A DNA stretch of 64,000 nucleotides, taken from Fluctibacter corallii (GTDB lineage Bacteria > Pseudomonadota > Gammaproteobacteria > Enterobacterales > Alteromonadaceae). Every line of letters begins with the position of its first letter. The stretch's first letter is position 1. This document shows positions 8,216 through 17,440 of this stretch, in pieces. Both the position numbers and the translations under genes were made by a program. The notes beneath the pieces were generated by a model. It was not told where the DNA came from and ran no database searches. It saw nothing but the letters and a program-made list of their open reading frames with translations. The stretch covers positions 1-64,000 of the forward strand of contig NZ_JAOWKX010000009.1 of NCBI RefSeq assembly GCF_025751585.1. The letters run 5' to 3'.

Positions 8216-8725
8216 CTAGCTTGCTTCTGATGTTGAGGTGTTGGCGTCATTGGGGTGGCTAACCCGTTGAGAACACAACAAGTGGCATGCTGAAATGAAG
8301 CCACCGACGGTGTTCTTAGTCCAGCCCATTCTAACATCAGAAGGCTGTTTTGATATGAAGGTTTTAAATGCATCCATGTCATACTGGCTGTCTGAAATAG
8401 CCCGTTTAACCGCTTCTTCTACGGTATCTTGATTTTCTATACAACGTAGAACAATTTGTTCAACGCGACTTAGCAATACGTACAACAAATCATACTCTTC
8501 CTGATTAATTAGAGCATGCTTACGTTTAGCTTCTAGCTTTGCCAGATAATTATTTTGCAGCTGCCCAGATAGCATAGCCAGAGCATTCAGTGAATATTTG
8601 CTTTGTGAGTCAACTGTTCTTAAGGCATGTTTTAATTGATTGAGTTCACGTTGATAAGTCTGGCTGCGCAGCACAAAATAAATCAACGCCAATACTAAAA
8701 AACCTATAATACTAAAAGTAACCAC
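8216..8725 (-). CDS. Membrane-anchored coiled-coil protein of unknown function
   Basis: A 169-residue protein starting at GTG 8725, with AGGAG 9 bases upstream. One N-terminal transmembrane helix (about residues 3-20) is followed by a charged, probably coiled-coil segment (20-70), an alpha-helical region and a Ser/Thr-rich tail. It carries two Cys near the C-terminus (Ala-Cys-His-Leu-Leu-Cys). No known domain is recognised. It converges on the EVE gene with a 9-base gap and follows the terminator of the DUF885 gene. Confidence 0.65.
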   Translation of the reverse strand: MVTFSIIGFLVLALIYFVLRSQTYQRELNQLKHALRTVDSQSKYSLNALAMLSGQLQNNYLAKLEAKRKHALINQEEYDLLYVLLSRVEQIVLRCIENQDTVEEAVKRAISDSQYDMDAFKTFISKQPSDVRMGWTKNTVGGFISACHLLCSQRVSHPNDANTSTSEAS

Positions 8726-8741
8726 TCAAACACTCCTAGTG

Positions 8742-8774
8742 AAAAAGATGAGGCAAAAATACCTGTTGCCTCAT
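8742..8774 (-). terminator. Rho-independent terminator of the DUF885 gene
   Basis: A 9-bp perfect stem (ATGAGGCAA / TTGCCTCAT, 8748-8756 and 8766-8774) is followed on the minus strand by CTTTTTC. It lies 16 bases after the DUF885 stop codon and before the start of the next minus-strand gene. Confidence 0.8.
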
Positions 8775-8789
8775 CCGAATTCAACTCGA

Positions 8790-10532
8790 CTATTTAGATT
8801 GTTCCGTTGCAATAAATAACCTGATATTTTCCTTCAATGTAGAAAGTGGTACGGAACCGTGTGCTAAGACCGCATCATGAAAGCGCCTTACATCAAACTT
8901 TTCGCCTAACTGTGTTTCTGCCATTTTTCTAAGTTTACGAATCTCAAGCTCGCCAATTTTGTAGGAGAGTGCTTGAGCGGGCCAAGAAATGTAGCGATCA
9001 ATCTCTGAAATGACATTTAGCTCCGACAACGCAGTATTTTCCAGCATGTAATCAATTGCTTGCTGTCGTGACCAGCCTTTAATATGCATGCCCGTGTCTA
9101 CGACTAAACGGCAAGCACGCCACATATCATAGCTCAGACGACCAAACTCATCATAAGGATTTGCATAGATGCCGACTTCTTTGCCCAGATATTCCGAATA
9201 CAGTCCCCAACCTTCACCAAATGCAGAAATATAAGTAAAGCGACGTACAGGAGGAAGATCTTCCATTTCTCGCGCTAATGCATTTTGTAAGTGATGGCCT
9301 GGAACCGCCTCATGCAACGTTAAAGCCGGAATGGCATATAACGGGCGTTTATCTAGCGCGTAGGTATTAACCCAATAGTATCCTGGTTCCCCTTCTCTGG
9401 ATGGACCTAAATACCGCCCCGTTGTGTACTTAGGCGCAATACTATCAGGCACGGCTTCGACGCCGTAGGGTGTACGGGGAAGAACGTTAAACAGTTTTGG
9501 TAGCTTTGCATCCATTAATTTAGAAAAGTAGGATGCGTGCTTAATGAGCTCTAAAGGGGTTTTTGCATAAAATTGGGGATCAGTACGTAAGAAGGCAATA
9601 AACTCATTAATGGAACCATCAAATTGCACTTCATCTAGCACTGCTTGCATTTCGCTGCGTATACGTGCGACTTCTTTAAGACCAATGTGATGTATTTCCT
9701 CTGCACTTAGAGTGGTAGTAGTAAAGTAGCGCGCGCGATTTTCGTAGTATGCCAACCCATTTTCCCAGCTAGTGGTTGATATTTCTTTTTTAGCGTTAGG
9801 GATATAGGTTTGCTGTAAGAACTGATGAAAACGTCTATATGCAGTAAATATGTCGTTTTCAATGACTTCCAGGGCTTGCTTCTTTAGCGCATCTGCTTGT
9901 GCCTGACCGACCACCTTCTCTATATCTGTAAAGGGCGTATAAAATACACTTTCTGATGGTTTACCTGAAAAAAAAGATGCTACGCTGTCATCTAACCCGG
10001 TAAGCGTAACCTTGGGTTGTACCATGCCGACTTTCATTCCTTCGGTAAGCCAGTGAATTTGCTGATCCATAAACTCTGGGAAAGCCGATAAGCGTGTTAG
10101 GTAGTTTTGGTAATCTTGAACATTGTTAAATGGCGCTTTTGACGGCAAACGTGCAAATTTACTGTGAAACCCCGACTCTGACGTAAACGGCAGATAGTGC
10201 TTTTTAAATTGGTATTTATCGACATGGTTTTGCAGCCTCAACGTTTGCACACTCAAGGTGATTTGCTCATTGCGGCTGAGCTTCTTTGTCTCTACCTTTG
10301 CCAAAGCATCCAAATATCGTTGGTACTGCTGGTGGGTTTTGGCTAAGCCTTCTGGTGATAAATCTTTAAGTTTATCGTTATGAACATGAACCCCTTTCGA
10401 TGTTGCTAAAATCGGGTCTGCCTGCATTTCAAACTGCCATATCTCATCAATGAGTTTAGCAAACTCAGAAGAGGGTGTTGCATTGATTGGTATGGCAACC
10501 AGTGACAAAAAAATCATGAGCAGGCGCTTCAT
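8790..10532 (-). CDS. DUF885 family secreted metallopeptidase-like protein
   Basis: A 580-residue protein with a signal peptide (residues 1-18, cleavage after Asn-Ala). The long helical DUF885 domain carries the zinc-binding-like motif HEAVPGHH near residues 409-416 and the downstream GEGWGLYSEYLG segment that supplies the third ligand in related M3/M32-like peptidases. Expected location is the periplasm. Substrate is unknown; dipeptidase or carboxypeptidase activity is plausible by fold only. It is monocistronic with its own terminator at 8742-8774. Confidence 0.85.
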   Translation of the reverse strand: MKRLLMIFLSLVAIPINATPSSEFAKLIDEIWQFEMQADPILATSKGVHVHNDKLKDLSPEGLAKTHQQYQRYLDALAKVETKKLSRNEQITLSVQTLRLQNHVDKYQFKKHYLPFTSESGFHSKFARLPSKAPFNNVQDYQNYLTRLSAFPEFMDQQIHWLTEGMKVGMVQPKVTLTGLDDSVASFFSGKPSESVFYTPFTDIEKVVGQAQADALKKQALEVIENDIFTAYRRFHQFLQQTYIPNAKKEISTTSWENGLAYYENRARYFTTTTLSAEEIHHIGLKEVARIRSEMQAVLDEVQFDGSINEFIAFLRTDPQFYAKTPLELIKHASYFSKLMDAKLPKLFNVLPRTPYGVEAVPDSIAPKYTTGRYLGPSREGEPGYYWVNTYALDKRPLYAIPALTLHEAVPGHHLQNALAREMEDLPPVRRFTYISAFGEGWGLYSEYLGKEVGIYANPYDEFGRLSYDMWRACRLVVDTGMHIKGWSRQQAIDYMLENTALSELNVISEIDRYISWPAQALSYKIGELEIRKLRKMAETQLGEKFDVRRFHDAVLAHGSVPLSTLKENIRLFIATEQSK

Positions 10533-10618
10533 AAACGAACCTTATTATAGTTGTTGTTAGAGTGATATCAGGTTACGCATTATTGTTTGTAATGCCAACT
10601 GATGACAGCGTTTATCAT

Positions 10619-10942
10619 TTACTTCTTTGGGGTATAAATGGGGCTAGGGAATGCAGTGACTTTGTCTGATAGTTCAGAAATTTTTGCCGTTCCCTGCTTC
10701 TTAACTTCGTCTATGCGAAGCACATTATGCATAGGAATATATGTTCTTGTAACATCTGCAAACTCAGATTTCAGTTTTTCATGGCTAGGATCAACGACAA
10801 GATTGGTGTGGGTATCCCATACAAAATCACCAATTTCGACAAACCCAAACATGGCTCCTTGGCTTACCTCTCGCACATAGAGCTCATAGCGCTCACCATT
10901 ACTGACGAACTGAATGCGAAAAAGGGGATTATTGTTTGTCAT
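10619..10942 (-). CDS. DUF1820 family protein
   Basis: A 107-residue cytosolic protein. The order Pro-Leu-Phe-Arg-Ile-Gln-Phe, Tyr-Glu-Leu-Tyr-Val-Arg, Gly-Phe-Val-Glu-Ile, Leu-Val-Val-Asp-Pro-Ser and Tyr-Ile-Pro-Met-His-Asn-Val-Leu-Arg-Ile-Asp-Glu-Val is characteristic of the small DUF1820 family of gammaproteobacteria. The function is unknown. It is transcribed alone between the TetR gene and the DUF885 gene. Confidence 0.85.
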   Translation of the reverse strand: MTNNNPLFRIQFVSNGERYELYVREVSQGAMFGFVEIGDFVWDTHTNLVVDPSHEKLKSEFADVTRTYIPMHNVLRIDEVKKQGTAKISELSDKVTAFPSPIYTPKK

Positions 10943-11058
10943 CTCTGCTACCTGTTAAACCCAAGGGATGGCGATTTTAGCGACAAATTTCATTCTAGCC
11001 AAGTTTCCGTATGTGTTAGGTCGGTGAAGGCTCGAGTAGACGTGTCGGGTAAGTGTAT

Positions 11059-11625
11059 TTATTTAAGCGGACCTAATAGCGCTTGAGTGGCTAAATGCAA
11101 TTCGTCGGTATTCCCTGCAAGAATGCCATTAACTGCGAAGCCTTGTACATAGCTGGTTAGCTGGAGCGCTGTGGCTTCGATATTAACATTTGTGCGAATT
11201 TGTCCCAAGCTTTGAGCTTTTTCAAGACAGCCAATGAAAGCTATTTGTAATCGGTCTATATAATGGCGTCCGATGTCGCGAATTTTTTCATCGTCAAAGC
11301 CCAATTCAGTAATGCAATTAATGAGTAAGCAGCCTTCTCCCTGAACTAAAGCGACATAGTCATTAAAGAATGTTTCAATGGCGTCTAGCCCGCCATGGGA
11401 TTCTAGATGCGCAACGATGCCATTAAGAACATGTGTTTGGTAATGCTCTAGGACTAAATATAAAAAGTTCTGTTTGCTGCCAAATTCAAGATAGAATCCT
11501 CGTCTATTGAAGTCGGTTCTGGCAATAATCTCATCCATGATAGCGCCATGGTAACCGTGTTCTAAAAAAACACTGATGGCCTGACTGAGAACTTCTTCAA
11601 TATCATAAAGGGCTTTGCGAGGCAT
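11059..11625 (-). CDS. TetR/AcrR family transcriptional regulator
   Basis: A 188-residue repressor-type protein. The N-terminal helix-turn-helix (about residues 8-55) includes Ala-Ile-Ser-Val-Phe-Leu-Glu-His-Gly-Tyr-His-Gly and Phe-Asn-Arg-Arg-Gly-Phe-Tyr-Leu-Glu-Phe-Gly-Ser-Lys. The C-terminal ligand domain is of the TetR_C type. ATG 11625 (Met-Pro-Arg-Lys) is preferred over an upstream in-frame start at 11757, which would overlap the divergent peptidase gene. The 100-base divergent spacing makes the M28 peptidase gene its likely target. The ligand is unknown. Confidence 0.82.
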   Translation of the reverse strand: MPRKALYDIEEVLSQAISVFLEHGYHGAIMDEIIARTDFNRRGFYLEFGSKQNFLYLVLEHYQTHVLNGIVAHLESHGGLDAIETFFNDYVALVQGEGCLLINCITELGFDDEKIRDIGRHYIDRLQIAFIGCLEKAQSLGQIRTNVNIEATALQLTSYVQGFAVNGILAGNTDELHLATQALLGPLK

Positions 11626-11725
11626 AATAATTCCAAGAACATCTGTTCTTAACAGAGTAGACGAACGGATTTTTCTGTCAAGCACATATCGTCTTTGAAC
11701 ATATAACAATAAACTGGGACTAAAA

Positions 11726-13384
11726 ATGAAAGTAAAGCACGCCTTTTCTGCTGCCATGGCAGTGATGCTAATGGCAGGGTGTCAGAACACCAGTACGACA
11801 GAAAAACAACACTCAACAGCCGCCTCTACAGCAAAGGTTGATGCAAAGCGTATCAAAGCGCATCTACGCTTTTTGTCGGATGATTTGCTAGAAGGGCGCG
11901 ATACGGGGTCAAAAGGACACCAAATTGCGTCTCTCTATATAGCAACTGAATTTGAAAAATATGGATTAGAGCCTGCCGGTGACAATGGCACCTATTTTCA
12001 AGATGTTACTTTTAGAAAGGCAACGCTTGATCAAGAATCGCCTCATTTTACATTAAAAGATGCAAAGGGCGAGCGCACCTTTTCTTATCCAAGTGAATTT
12101 TTGATGTCTGCCTCTTTGGTCAGAGAAACCTCTGCCGTGAATGGCGAATTGGTTTTTGTGGGGTATGGCATTGTTGCGCCAGAGTTGAATCATGATGATT
12201 ACACTGATATTGATGTTGAAGGTAAAATTGTGGTTCTTCTGTCAGGGAAGCCGAAATCGTTTCCAAGTGAAGAAGGTGCGCATTTTGCGTCTACCTCTTT
12301 AAAGCATGCCTACGCTGCCCAACGGGGTGCCATTGGCGTGATAGCTATATCTACGCCTATTGCGGAAAAAGTTGCGCCGTATCAAAACTTACTAAACTAC
12401 ATTCACACGCCAGCGTTGAGTTGGGTAGATAAGCAAGGACAGCCAGCCAATACTCAGCCGTCTCTTCAAGCGCGTGCCTATTTAAGTGTTCCTGCCGCTC
12501 AACGTCTATTCGCGACGGCTGACGTATCTTTAGATGATATTTATGCACAACTTGAAGAAGACAAAGTGCCAGCGTCTTTCCCTATGAATGTATCTGTTAG
12601 CCTGAGCCAGTCGAGCAAACATGAAAATATTCAAAGCCCGAATGTGGCCGCCGTATTACTCGGGAGCGATGCGACATTGAAAAATGAATATGTACTTTAT
12701 TCTGCACATTCTGATCATATAGGAATCGCGAAAACAGTAAAAAAAGACCGAATTAATAATGGTGCGATGGACAATGCGTCTGGCACAGCAATTATGCTAG
12801 AAACTGCGAGAATGTTTGCAAATCAACGCCAACGTCCAAAGCGCTCAGTTCTTTTTGTTGCGGTAACAGGAGAAGAAAAGGGCTTATTGGGATCAGATTA
12901 CTATGCCCAAAACGCAACGGTGCCTATTGAAAATATTGTCGCTAATGTCAATCTGGATATGCCCATTTTAACCTATGAATTTGCTGATGTTATTGCATTT
13001 GGTGCTAATCATAGCGATATGCAAGCATCTGTTGCCAAGGCGGCGAAAAATGTAGGTATTTCACTGAGCCCGGATCCGTGGCCAGAACAAGCATTGTTCA
13101 CACGCTCTGATCATTACAGCTTTGTAAAACAGGGGGTGCCTGCGGTGTTCTTGGTTCCTGGACTTCAGTCGGCGGACCCTGATATTGATGGAAGCAAACA
13201 GTTTGGTAAGTTTCTATCTACCCATTACCACAAGCCGTCAGATGACTTTAATCAGCCATTTAATTGGGAAGCCGCAATTAAATTTACGGAAGTCAATTTT
13301 CAAATTGGACAAACACTGGCTGATCAAGCCGCGCGTCCAGCTTGGAATGAAGGTGACTTCTTTGGCATTACATTTGGTAAGTAA
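11726..13384 (+). CDS. M28 family zinc aminopeptidase, lipoprotein
   Basis: A 552-residue protein with a lipoprotein signal ending in the lipobox LMAGC (Cys at residue 19). Gln at +2 suggests outer-membrane sorting. A protease-associated insert covers about residues 130-240. The M28 catalytic core has HSDHIG (about 328), AMDNASG (about 347), GEEKG (about 381), Asn-Leu-Asp-Met (about 412) and the final ligand in THYHKPSDD (about 497). All expected zinc ligands appear present. It likely trims peptides in the periplasm or at the outer membrane. Divergent from a TetR gene. Confidence 0.88.
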   Translation: MKVKHAFSAAMAVMLMAGCQNTSTTEKQHSTAASTAKVDAKRIKAHLRFLSDDLLEGRDTGSKGHQIASLYIATEFEKYGLEPAGDNGTYFQDVTFRKATLDQESPHFTLKDAKGERTFSYPSEFLMSASLVRETSAVNGELVFVGYGIVAPELNHDDYTDIDVEGKIVVLLSGKPKSFPSEEGAHFASTSLKHAYAAQRGAIGVIAISTPIAEKVAPYQNLLNYIHTPALSWVDKQGQPANTQPSLQARAYLSVPAAQRLFATADVSLDDIYAQLEEDKVPASFPMNVSVSLSQSSKHENIQSPNVAAVLLGSDATLKNEYVLYSAHSDHIGIAKTVKKDRINNGAMDNASGTAIMLETARMFANQRQRPKRSVLFVAVTGEEKGLLGSDYYAQNATVPIENIVANVNLDMPILTYEFADVIAFGANHSDMQASVAKAAKNVGISLSPDPWPEQALFTRSDHYSFVKQGVPAVFLVPGLQSADPDIDGSKQFGKFLSTHYHKPSDDFNQPFNWEAAIKFTEVNFQIGQTLADQAARPAWNEGDFFGITFGK

Positions 13385-13443
13385 CCCATTATAAAACGCA
13401 ACGTATCGAGTGAATTACTTATCAAACTCAAATAGGTAATGAT

Positions 13444-13484
13444 GCCAGCAACCTGAAAAATAGATAAATTCTCTGGTTGCTGGC
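13444..13484. terminator. Bidirectional terminator candidate between the M28 gene and slmA
   Basis: A 10-bp perfect inverted repeat (GCCAGCAACC / GGTTGCTGGC) with a 21-base AT-rich loop, located between the convergent ends of the peptidase gene and slmA. The U-tract is short, so it is a weaker candidate than a classical terminator. Confidence 0.5.
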
Positions 13485-13511
13485 GTACTTTAGCCCGAGC
13501 AGCAAGAAATA

Positions 13512-14102
13512 TTAGTCAAAAAAGCGATGTTTGATTAGATGCCACTGATCGGTGAAATTTTCTGTAGGGCGTTTAGTAAATTCACTGCGAATAAACTGAT
13601 TGATGCGGCCGTCTGCATAACAAATTAACAGATTGGCAATCTGACCCTCATCAGCCGGTAGCGTTTTGCCTTCTCGCAACTTGCGTTCGCGTAGAATCTG
13701 CTTAAGCTGGGTTTCTAAACGTTCAAAGAGCTGGGCTATGCGACTACGTAATCTATCTTGCTCTCCCATTAATGCATCACCATTTAGTATGCGAGTGATA
13801 CCTGGATTTTTTTCAGCAAAGCCAAGGATTAGGTGCAAAATAAGCTGGCAACGGGTAGCCGTGTCTTTTTCCTCATTAATAATTTTATTAATGCGGGAAA
13901 ACAGTGTTTCTTCAATAAACTCAATCAACCCTTCAAACATACGGGCTTTGCTTGGAAAGTGACGATAAAGAGCCGCTTCTGATACACCCACTTGGGCTGC
14001 AAGCTTTGCTGTTGTAATCCGTTGGCCCGGATTGGTTTCTAGCATGCTGGCGAGAGATTGAAGAATCTGCGCTCTACGATTTGTTCTTTTAGCTGCGGGC
14101 AT
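13512..14102 (-). CDS. slmA: Nucleoid occlusion factor SlmA
   Basis: A 196-residue TetR-fold protein. The N-terminal DNA-binding domain includes [20 protein letters not shown] and [10 protein letters not shown]. The conserved C-terminal segment is [18 protein letters not shown]. It binds specific chromosomal sites and blocks FtsZ ring assembly over the nucleoid. It lies 71 bases downstream of coaBC; in E. coli dut normally sits between the two, and here it is missing. Confidence 0.95.
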   Translation of the reverse strand: MPAAKRTNRRAQILQSLASMLETNPGQRITTAKLAAQVGVSEAALYRHFPSKARMFEGLIEFIEETLFSRINKIINEEKDTATRCQLILHLILGFAEKNPGITRILNGDALMGEQDRLRSRIAQLFERLETQLKQILRERKLREGKTLPADEGQIANLLICYADGRINQFIRSEFTKRPTENFTDQWHLIKHRFFD

Positions 14103-14173
14103 CTTAGCGGTTTTCTCCTTGTTGCAGGCGTGGCACAGGACAACATGCCCTGATGCAAAAATGAACCTACTGA

Positions 14174-15373
14174 TTAATTACTTTTATACTTCTTAGTAAT
14201 CAGTTCGATAAGACTGAATGCAAGTTGTTCTTTATCGGCGATTGCTAAATGTTCTTCACCGTTATTCCAAAAAACGGATAACGCATTTTTATCGCTATCG
14301 AATCCAATATCCTTATTCGACACATCGTTGGCTGCAATCATATTCAATCTTTTCGCTTTGAGCTTTTTGAGCGCATAATCACGAACGTTCTGTGTCTCAG
14401 CAGCAAAACCAACAGTGAATGGAGCATGATCGAGTTTAGCAACATCTGCCAAAATATCAGGGTTTTTTGTAAAAGTAAGCGTTAACTCATTATTGTCTTT
14501 CTTAATTTTTTGCTCACCAACGTTTACAGGTCTGTAATCCGCAACGGCCGCACAACCAATAAAAATATCACAGTCGGATACATGTGACATAACGGCTTTA
14601 TGCATGTCGCTGGCACTTGATACATCTACTCGATTTACATCAGTTGGTGTTTGAAGTGACACCGGACCACTGACCAACGTAACGTTCGCACCAGCCTGAG
14701 AAGCCGCCTTTGCAATGGCATAACCCATTTTACCTGAACTATGGTTGCTTAAAAACCGTACAGGGTCGATCGCTTCTCTCGTTGGTCCTGCAGTAATTAA
14801 CACATTAACACCTGCAAGCCCATCTTCAATTTTATTGTTAGGTATCAAAGAAGATACGATTTCTTCGGGTTCAAGCATGCGGCCTAAGCCTACATCGCCA
14901 CAGGCTTGCTCGCCTGATCCCGGCCCAATTAGTTTAACACCTCGTTGAGACAAAATATGAAGGTTGTCTTGCGTTGCTTGCGCTGCCCACATTTGCTGAT
15001 TCATTGCTGGCGCAACAAATATAGATGAGGGGGTGGCTAAGCACAAAGTAGTCAGTAAGTCGTCAGCAAGGCCGTGAGCTAACTTAGCCATGACATTCGC
15101 AGTAGCAGGAGCAATGAGCACGGTATCGCACCATTTTGCTAGCTCAATATGGCCCATAGCAGCTTCAGCAGCAGGATCGAGTAGGCTAGTGGATACAGGG
15201 TTGCCAGAAACCGCTTGTAATGATAGTTCACTGACAAAGGCTTTTGCTGAATCGGTGAGAACGACGCGAACCGTTGCACCTTGTGCCTTGAGCTTTCTGA
15301 CTAAATCCGGGGTTTTGTAGGCTGCTATGCCTCCCGTGACGCCTAAAAGAATGTTTCGATTCTGTAAGTGCAT
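14174..15373 (-). CDS. coaBC: Bifunctional phosphopantothenoylcysteine decarboxylase/phosphopantothenate-cysteine ligase
   Basis: A 399-residue two-domain enzyme for two successive coenzyme A steps. The N-terminal flavin-dependent CoaC domain (about 1-185) has [13 protein letters not shown], the PAMNQQMW motif and the Gly-Ser-Gly-Glu-Gln-Ala-Cys-Gly-Asp active-site Cys region. The C-terminal CoaB ligase domain has [20 protein letters not shown] and the AAVADYRP motif. Met at 15373 is preferred because it starts directly before the conserved domain. It is divergent from radC, and the starts are about 97 bases apart. Confidence 0.96.
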   Translation of the reverse strand: MHLQNRNILLGVTGGIAAYKTPDLVRKLKAQGATVRVVLTDSAKAFVSELSLQAVSGNPVSTSLLDPAAEAAMGHIELAKWCDTVLIAPATANVMAKLAHGLADDLLTTLCLATPSSIFVAPAMNQQMWAAQATQDNLHILSQRGVKLIGPGSGEQACGDVGLGRMLEPEEIVSSLIPNNKIEDGLAGVNVLITAGPTREAIDPVRFLSNHSSGKMGYAIAKAASQAGANVTLVSGPVSLQTPTDVNRVDVSSASDMHKAVMSHVSDCDIFIGCAAVADYRPVNVGEQKIKKDNNELTLTFTKNPDILADVAKLDHAPFTVGFAAETQNVRDYALKKLKAKRLNMIAANDVSNKDIGFDSDKNALSVFWNNGEEHLAIADKEQLAFSLIELITKKYKSN

Positions 15374-15469
15374 AAATCTGTACCGACAAACCAAAAACTG
15401 GCCTACCGCTTCTCGCTTAAGATACGTAATATTAGCGTAGTTTACACGGGGTTAGATTGGCAGGGAAGC

Positions 15470-16144
15470 ATGAAACTAACAGAGTGGCCTTCTTCTACTC
15501 GTCCACGAGAGAGATTGTTAGCCTTAGGACAAGAAAAGTTATCTGATACTGAACTGTTGGCGATTGTGCTTAGCAGCGGGAATACAAACGCCAATGTGTT
15601 TGAAGTAGCGCAGGGTGTGCTATCTGAATTTGGCTCTTTGTATAACTTTGTAAGTGCTTGCCAACATGATTTTTTACGAGCATCAGGGGTCGGCATTGCA
15701 ACCTATACGAAAGTGCAGGCATTCAAAGAGATTATCAAGCGCAGCTATCAAGAAAAATTAGCAACACAATCTGCGTTTGAAAGTGCATCAGATACACGCT
15801 TATTTTTAATGTCTCAATTACGGGAAGAAACCAATGAAGTTTTTGCAGTCTTATATTTGAGTAGCCAACATCATTTAATTACCTTCAAAAAATTGTTTTA
15901 CGGTACGATAACTAGTGCGAGTGTACATCCTCGTGTGATTGTTCAGGAAGGTTTAGCGTGTAATGCCGCTGCCGTAATTTTAGCCCACAATCACCCCTCG
16001 GGAGTGCCAGAACCGAGTCAGGCTGACCGGCGCATAACCCATCAAATTAAACAGGCACTTTCACTTGTTGATATTAATTTGTTAGATCATTTTGTGATCG
16101 GAGCTGGATGCAGTGTATCATTCGCTGAACGCGGTATTTTATAG
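15470..16144 (+). CDS. radC: RadC family JAB1/MPN-domain protein
   Basis: A 224-residue protein beginning MKLTEWPSSTRPRERLLALG, with AGGGAAG just upstream of ATG 15470. An N-terminal helix-hairpin-helix-like region precedes the JAB domain with the metal motif HNHPSGVPEPSQAD (about residues 173-186), in which both His and the Asp are intact. The historical DNA-repair role of RadC is doubtful. The position between coaBC and rpmB is the conserved enterobacterial arrangement. Confidence 0.93.
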   Translation: MKLTEWPSSTRPRERLLALGQEKLSDTELLAIVLSSGNTNANVFEVAQGVLSEFGSLYNFVSACQHDFLRASGVGIATYTKVQAFKEIIKRSYQEKLATQSAFESASDTRLFLMSQLREETNEVFAVLYLSSQHHLITFKKLFYGTITSASVHPRVIVQEGLACNAAAVILAHNHPSGVPEPSQADRRITHQIKQALSLVDINLLDHFVIGAGCSVSFAERGIL

Positions 16145-16218
16145 TGTTTCAGCGGGATTTTAGAAAAATAAGAGATCCTTACAGATCAATCAATTGCTAA
16201 TTCTTTGTGCAATATTTC

Positions 16219-16247
16219 TTGAATACACATTAAATATACTGTATAAA
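16219..16247 (+). promoter_or_regulatory. Sigma-70 promoter of rpmB-rpmG
   Basis: A -35 element TTGAAT (16219-16224) and a -10 element TATAAA (16242-16247) are separated by exactly 17 bases. Directly after the -10 comes a GC-containing GTGCGCCC stretch, a discriminator feature common at ribosomal-protein promoters. It lies 90 bases before the rpmB start. Confidence 0.75.
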
Positions 16248-16272
16248 GTGCGCCCTCTTATTAATGGCGAAT

Positions 16273-16302
16273 TCTAATCTGATCATTGCTTGATCGATTA
16301 GA
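16273..16302 (+). promoter_or_regulatory. Stem-loop in the rpmB 5' leader
   Basis: The leader holds TCTAATC-T-GATCA (16273-16285) and its complement TGATCGATTAGA (16291-16302). They form a 12-bp stem with one bulged T and a 5-base loop, 34 bases before the start codon. No U-tract follows, so it is not a simple terminator. It could be a translational or transcript-stability element. The structure is seen; the function is inferred. Confidence 0.45.
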
Positions 16303-16336
16303 GCTGAATTTTATAGTTGTTTTGGAGACAAATACG

Positions 16337-16573
16337 ATGTCCAGAGTATGTCAAGTAACTGGCAAGCGTCCTGCGGTAGGTAACAACCGTTCACACGCGA
16401 AGAATGCGACTCGCCGTCGCTTTTTGCCAAACCTTCACTCTCACCGTTTCTGGGTAGAGAGCGAAAACCGTTTCGTTAAGCTACGTCTATCTGCAAAAGG
16501 TATGCGTATTATCGATAAAAAAGGTATCGATGCAGTCTTGTCTGACATGCGTGCCCGTGGCGAGAAAATCTAA
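16337..16573 (+). CDS. rpmB: 50S ribosomal protein L28
   Basis: A 78-residue basic protein, exactly the usual bacterial L28 length, starting [17 protein letters not shown]. Other family marks are [11 protein letters not shown] and the C-terminal Asp-Ala-Val-Leu. ATG 16337 follows GGAGA. It is the first gene of the rpmB-rpmG operon, with an evident promoter and structured leader upstream. Confidence 0.98.
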   Translation: MSRVCQVTGKRPAVGNNRSHAKNATRRRFLPNLHSHRFWVESENRFVKLRLSAKGMRIIDKKGIDAVLSDMRARGEKI

Positions 16574-16584
16574 GGAATTTTACA

Positions 16585-16740
16585 ATGCGTGATAAAATCA
16601 AATTAGTTTCGACTGCTGGTACTGGTTACTACTACACCACTGACAAAAATAAGCGTAATATGCCTGGCAAAATGGAGATCAAAAAGTTTGATCCTAAAGT
16701 GCGCAAGCATGTTATGTTCAAGGAAGCCAAAATCAAGTAA
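16585..16740 (+). CDS. rpmG: 50S ribosomal protein L33
   Basis: A 51-residue basic protein, [20 protein letters not shown]..., 11 bases after rpmB with AAGGA upstream. It contains no Cys, so it is the zinc-independent (C-minus) form of L33 typical of Gammaproteobacteria. A strong terminator follows within 25 bases. Confidence 0.98.
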   Translation: MRDKIKLVSTAGTGYYYTTDKNKRNMPGKMEIKKFDPKVRKHVMFKEAKIK

Positions 16741-16763
16741 AAGCTGCTTGTTTTTGTCTCCAG

Positions 16764-16794
16764 AAAAACCCGGTTTTATCGCCGGGTTTTTTGC
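16764..16794 (+). terminator. Rho-independent terminator of rpmB-rpmG
   Basis: A stem AAAAACCCGG / CCGGGTTTTT with an 8-base loop, followed by further T residues, 23 bases after the rpmG stop codon. A classical intrinsic terminator. Confidence 0.92.
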
Positions 16795-16974
16795 GTTGTT
16801 TAAAATCATTATTTGAGTATGATGACGTCCGGTTTTACTGTCATCCTTACGTTTAAATTTCTTATCTTGAGTTAACATTAGAGTCATTTTAACCTATGTC
16901 ATCGCTTTAAGTTTACAGACAAAGGCTTTGACGTTGGTATATGTTTCGATCACGAATCAAGGAGTGACTAAAAG

Positions 16975-17439
16975 ATGTTAAGGCTGTCGCAAAAAGCATG
17001 GAATAATGTGCTTATTATTTCAATGCTACTAATGATTGTGCTGTTTAGCTCAACACATAATATTTTGTTGAACAACGCAGACAAACGGCCCGATGTCATG
17101 CAGTTACTTCCCGAAGATGCCGTTATTATGTCGCTGCAAATTGGCGCTCACAAGATAGAGCGAATTGGGCAGGGATGGCGCATGTTTCCCTCTGTCGGCT
17201 ATTCAGAGTCTACCTTGGCACAGTACATTTCTCACTGGCAAACCCTAATGGTGAGATCATCATCGGACGAGCGTGTTTCCTCTCCCTATGTGGTGGTTAT
17301 ATGGTTAGCTGGAGAAGCCAAAGGCCGTGTGTTCAAGCTCTTTAAAAAAGGAGAGCAAACCTACTTATCTAGCCAAGGTCATTACTACGTCGCAAACAAT
17401 AAACTCTTTTCGCAACTAATTCCTGAGGAACTTCAATAA
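16975..17439 (+). CDS. Unrecognised membrane-anchored protein upstream of mutM
   Basis: A 154-residue protein with one N-terminal transmembrane or uncleaved signal segment (about residues 11-28). A soluble, probably periplasmic, domain of mixed alpha/beta composition follows. ATG 16975 is preceded by GGAG with a 13-base spacing. The stop codon is one base from the mutM start, so the two are probably co-transcribed and translationally coupled. I do not recognise the family. In E. coli mutM directly follows rpmG, so this gene is an insertion into a conserved block. Confidence 0.7.
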   Translation: MLRLSQKAWNNVLIISMLLMIVLFSSTHNILLNNADKRPDVMQLLPEDAVIMSLQIGAHKIERIGQGWRMFPSVGYSESTLAQYISHWQTLMVRSSSDERVSSPYVVVIWLAGEAKGRVFKLFKKGEQTYLSSQGHYYVANNKLFSQLIPEELQ

Positions 17440-17440
17440 T

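Noticed and set aside
10727..11086. 119-codon plus-strand frame overlapping the DUF1820 gene
   Set aside because: Mostly antisense to the DUF1820 gene and runs into the TetR gene; no family resemblance.
16603..16887. 94-codon frame on the minus strand
   Set aside because: It is antisense to rpmG and its terminator, so it is a shadow of the L33 gene.
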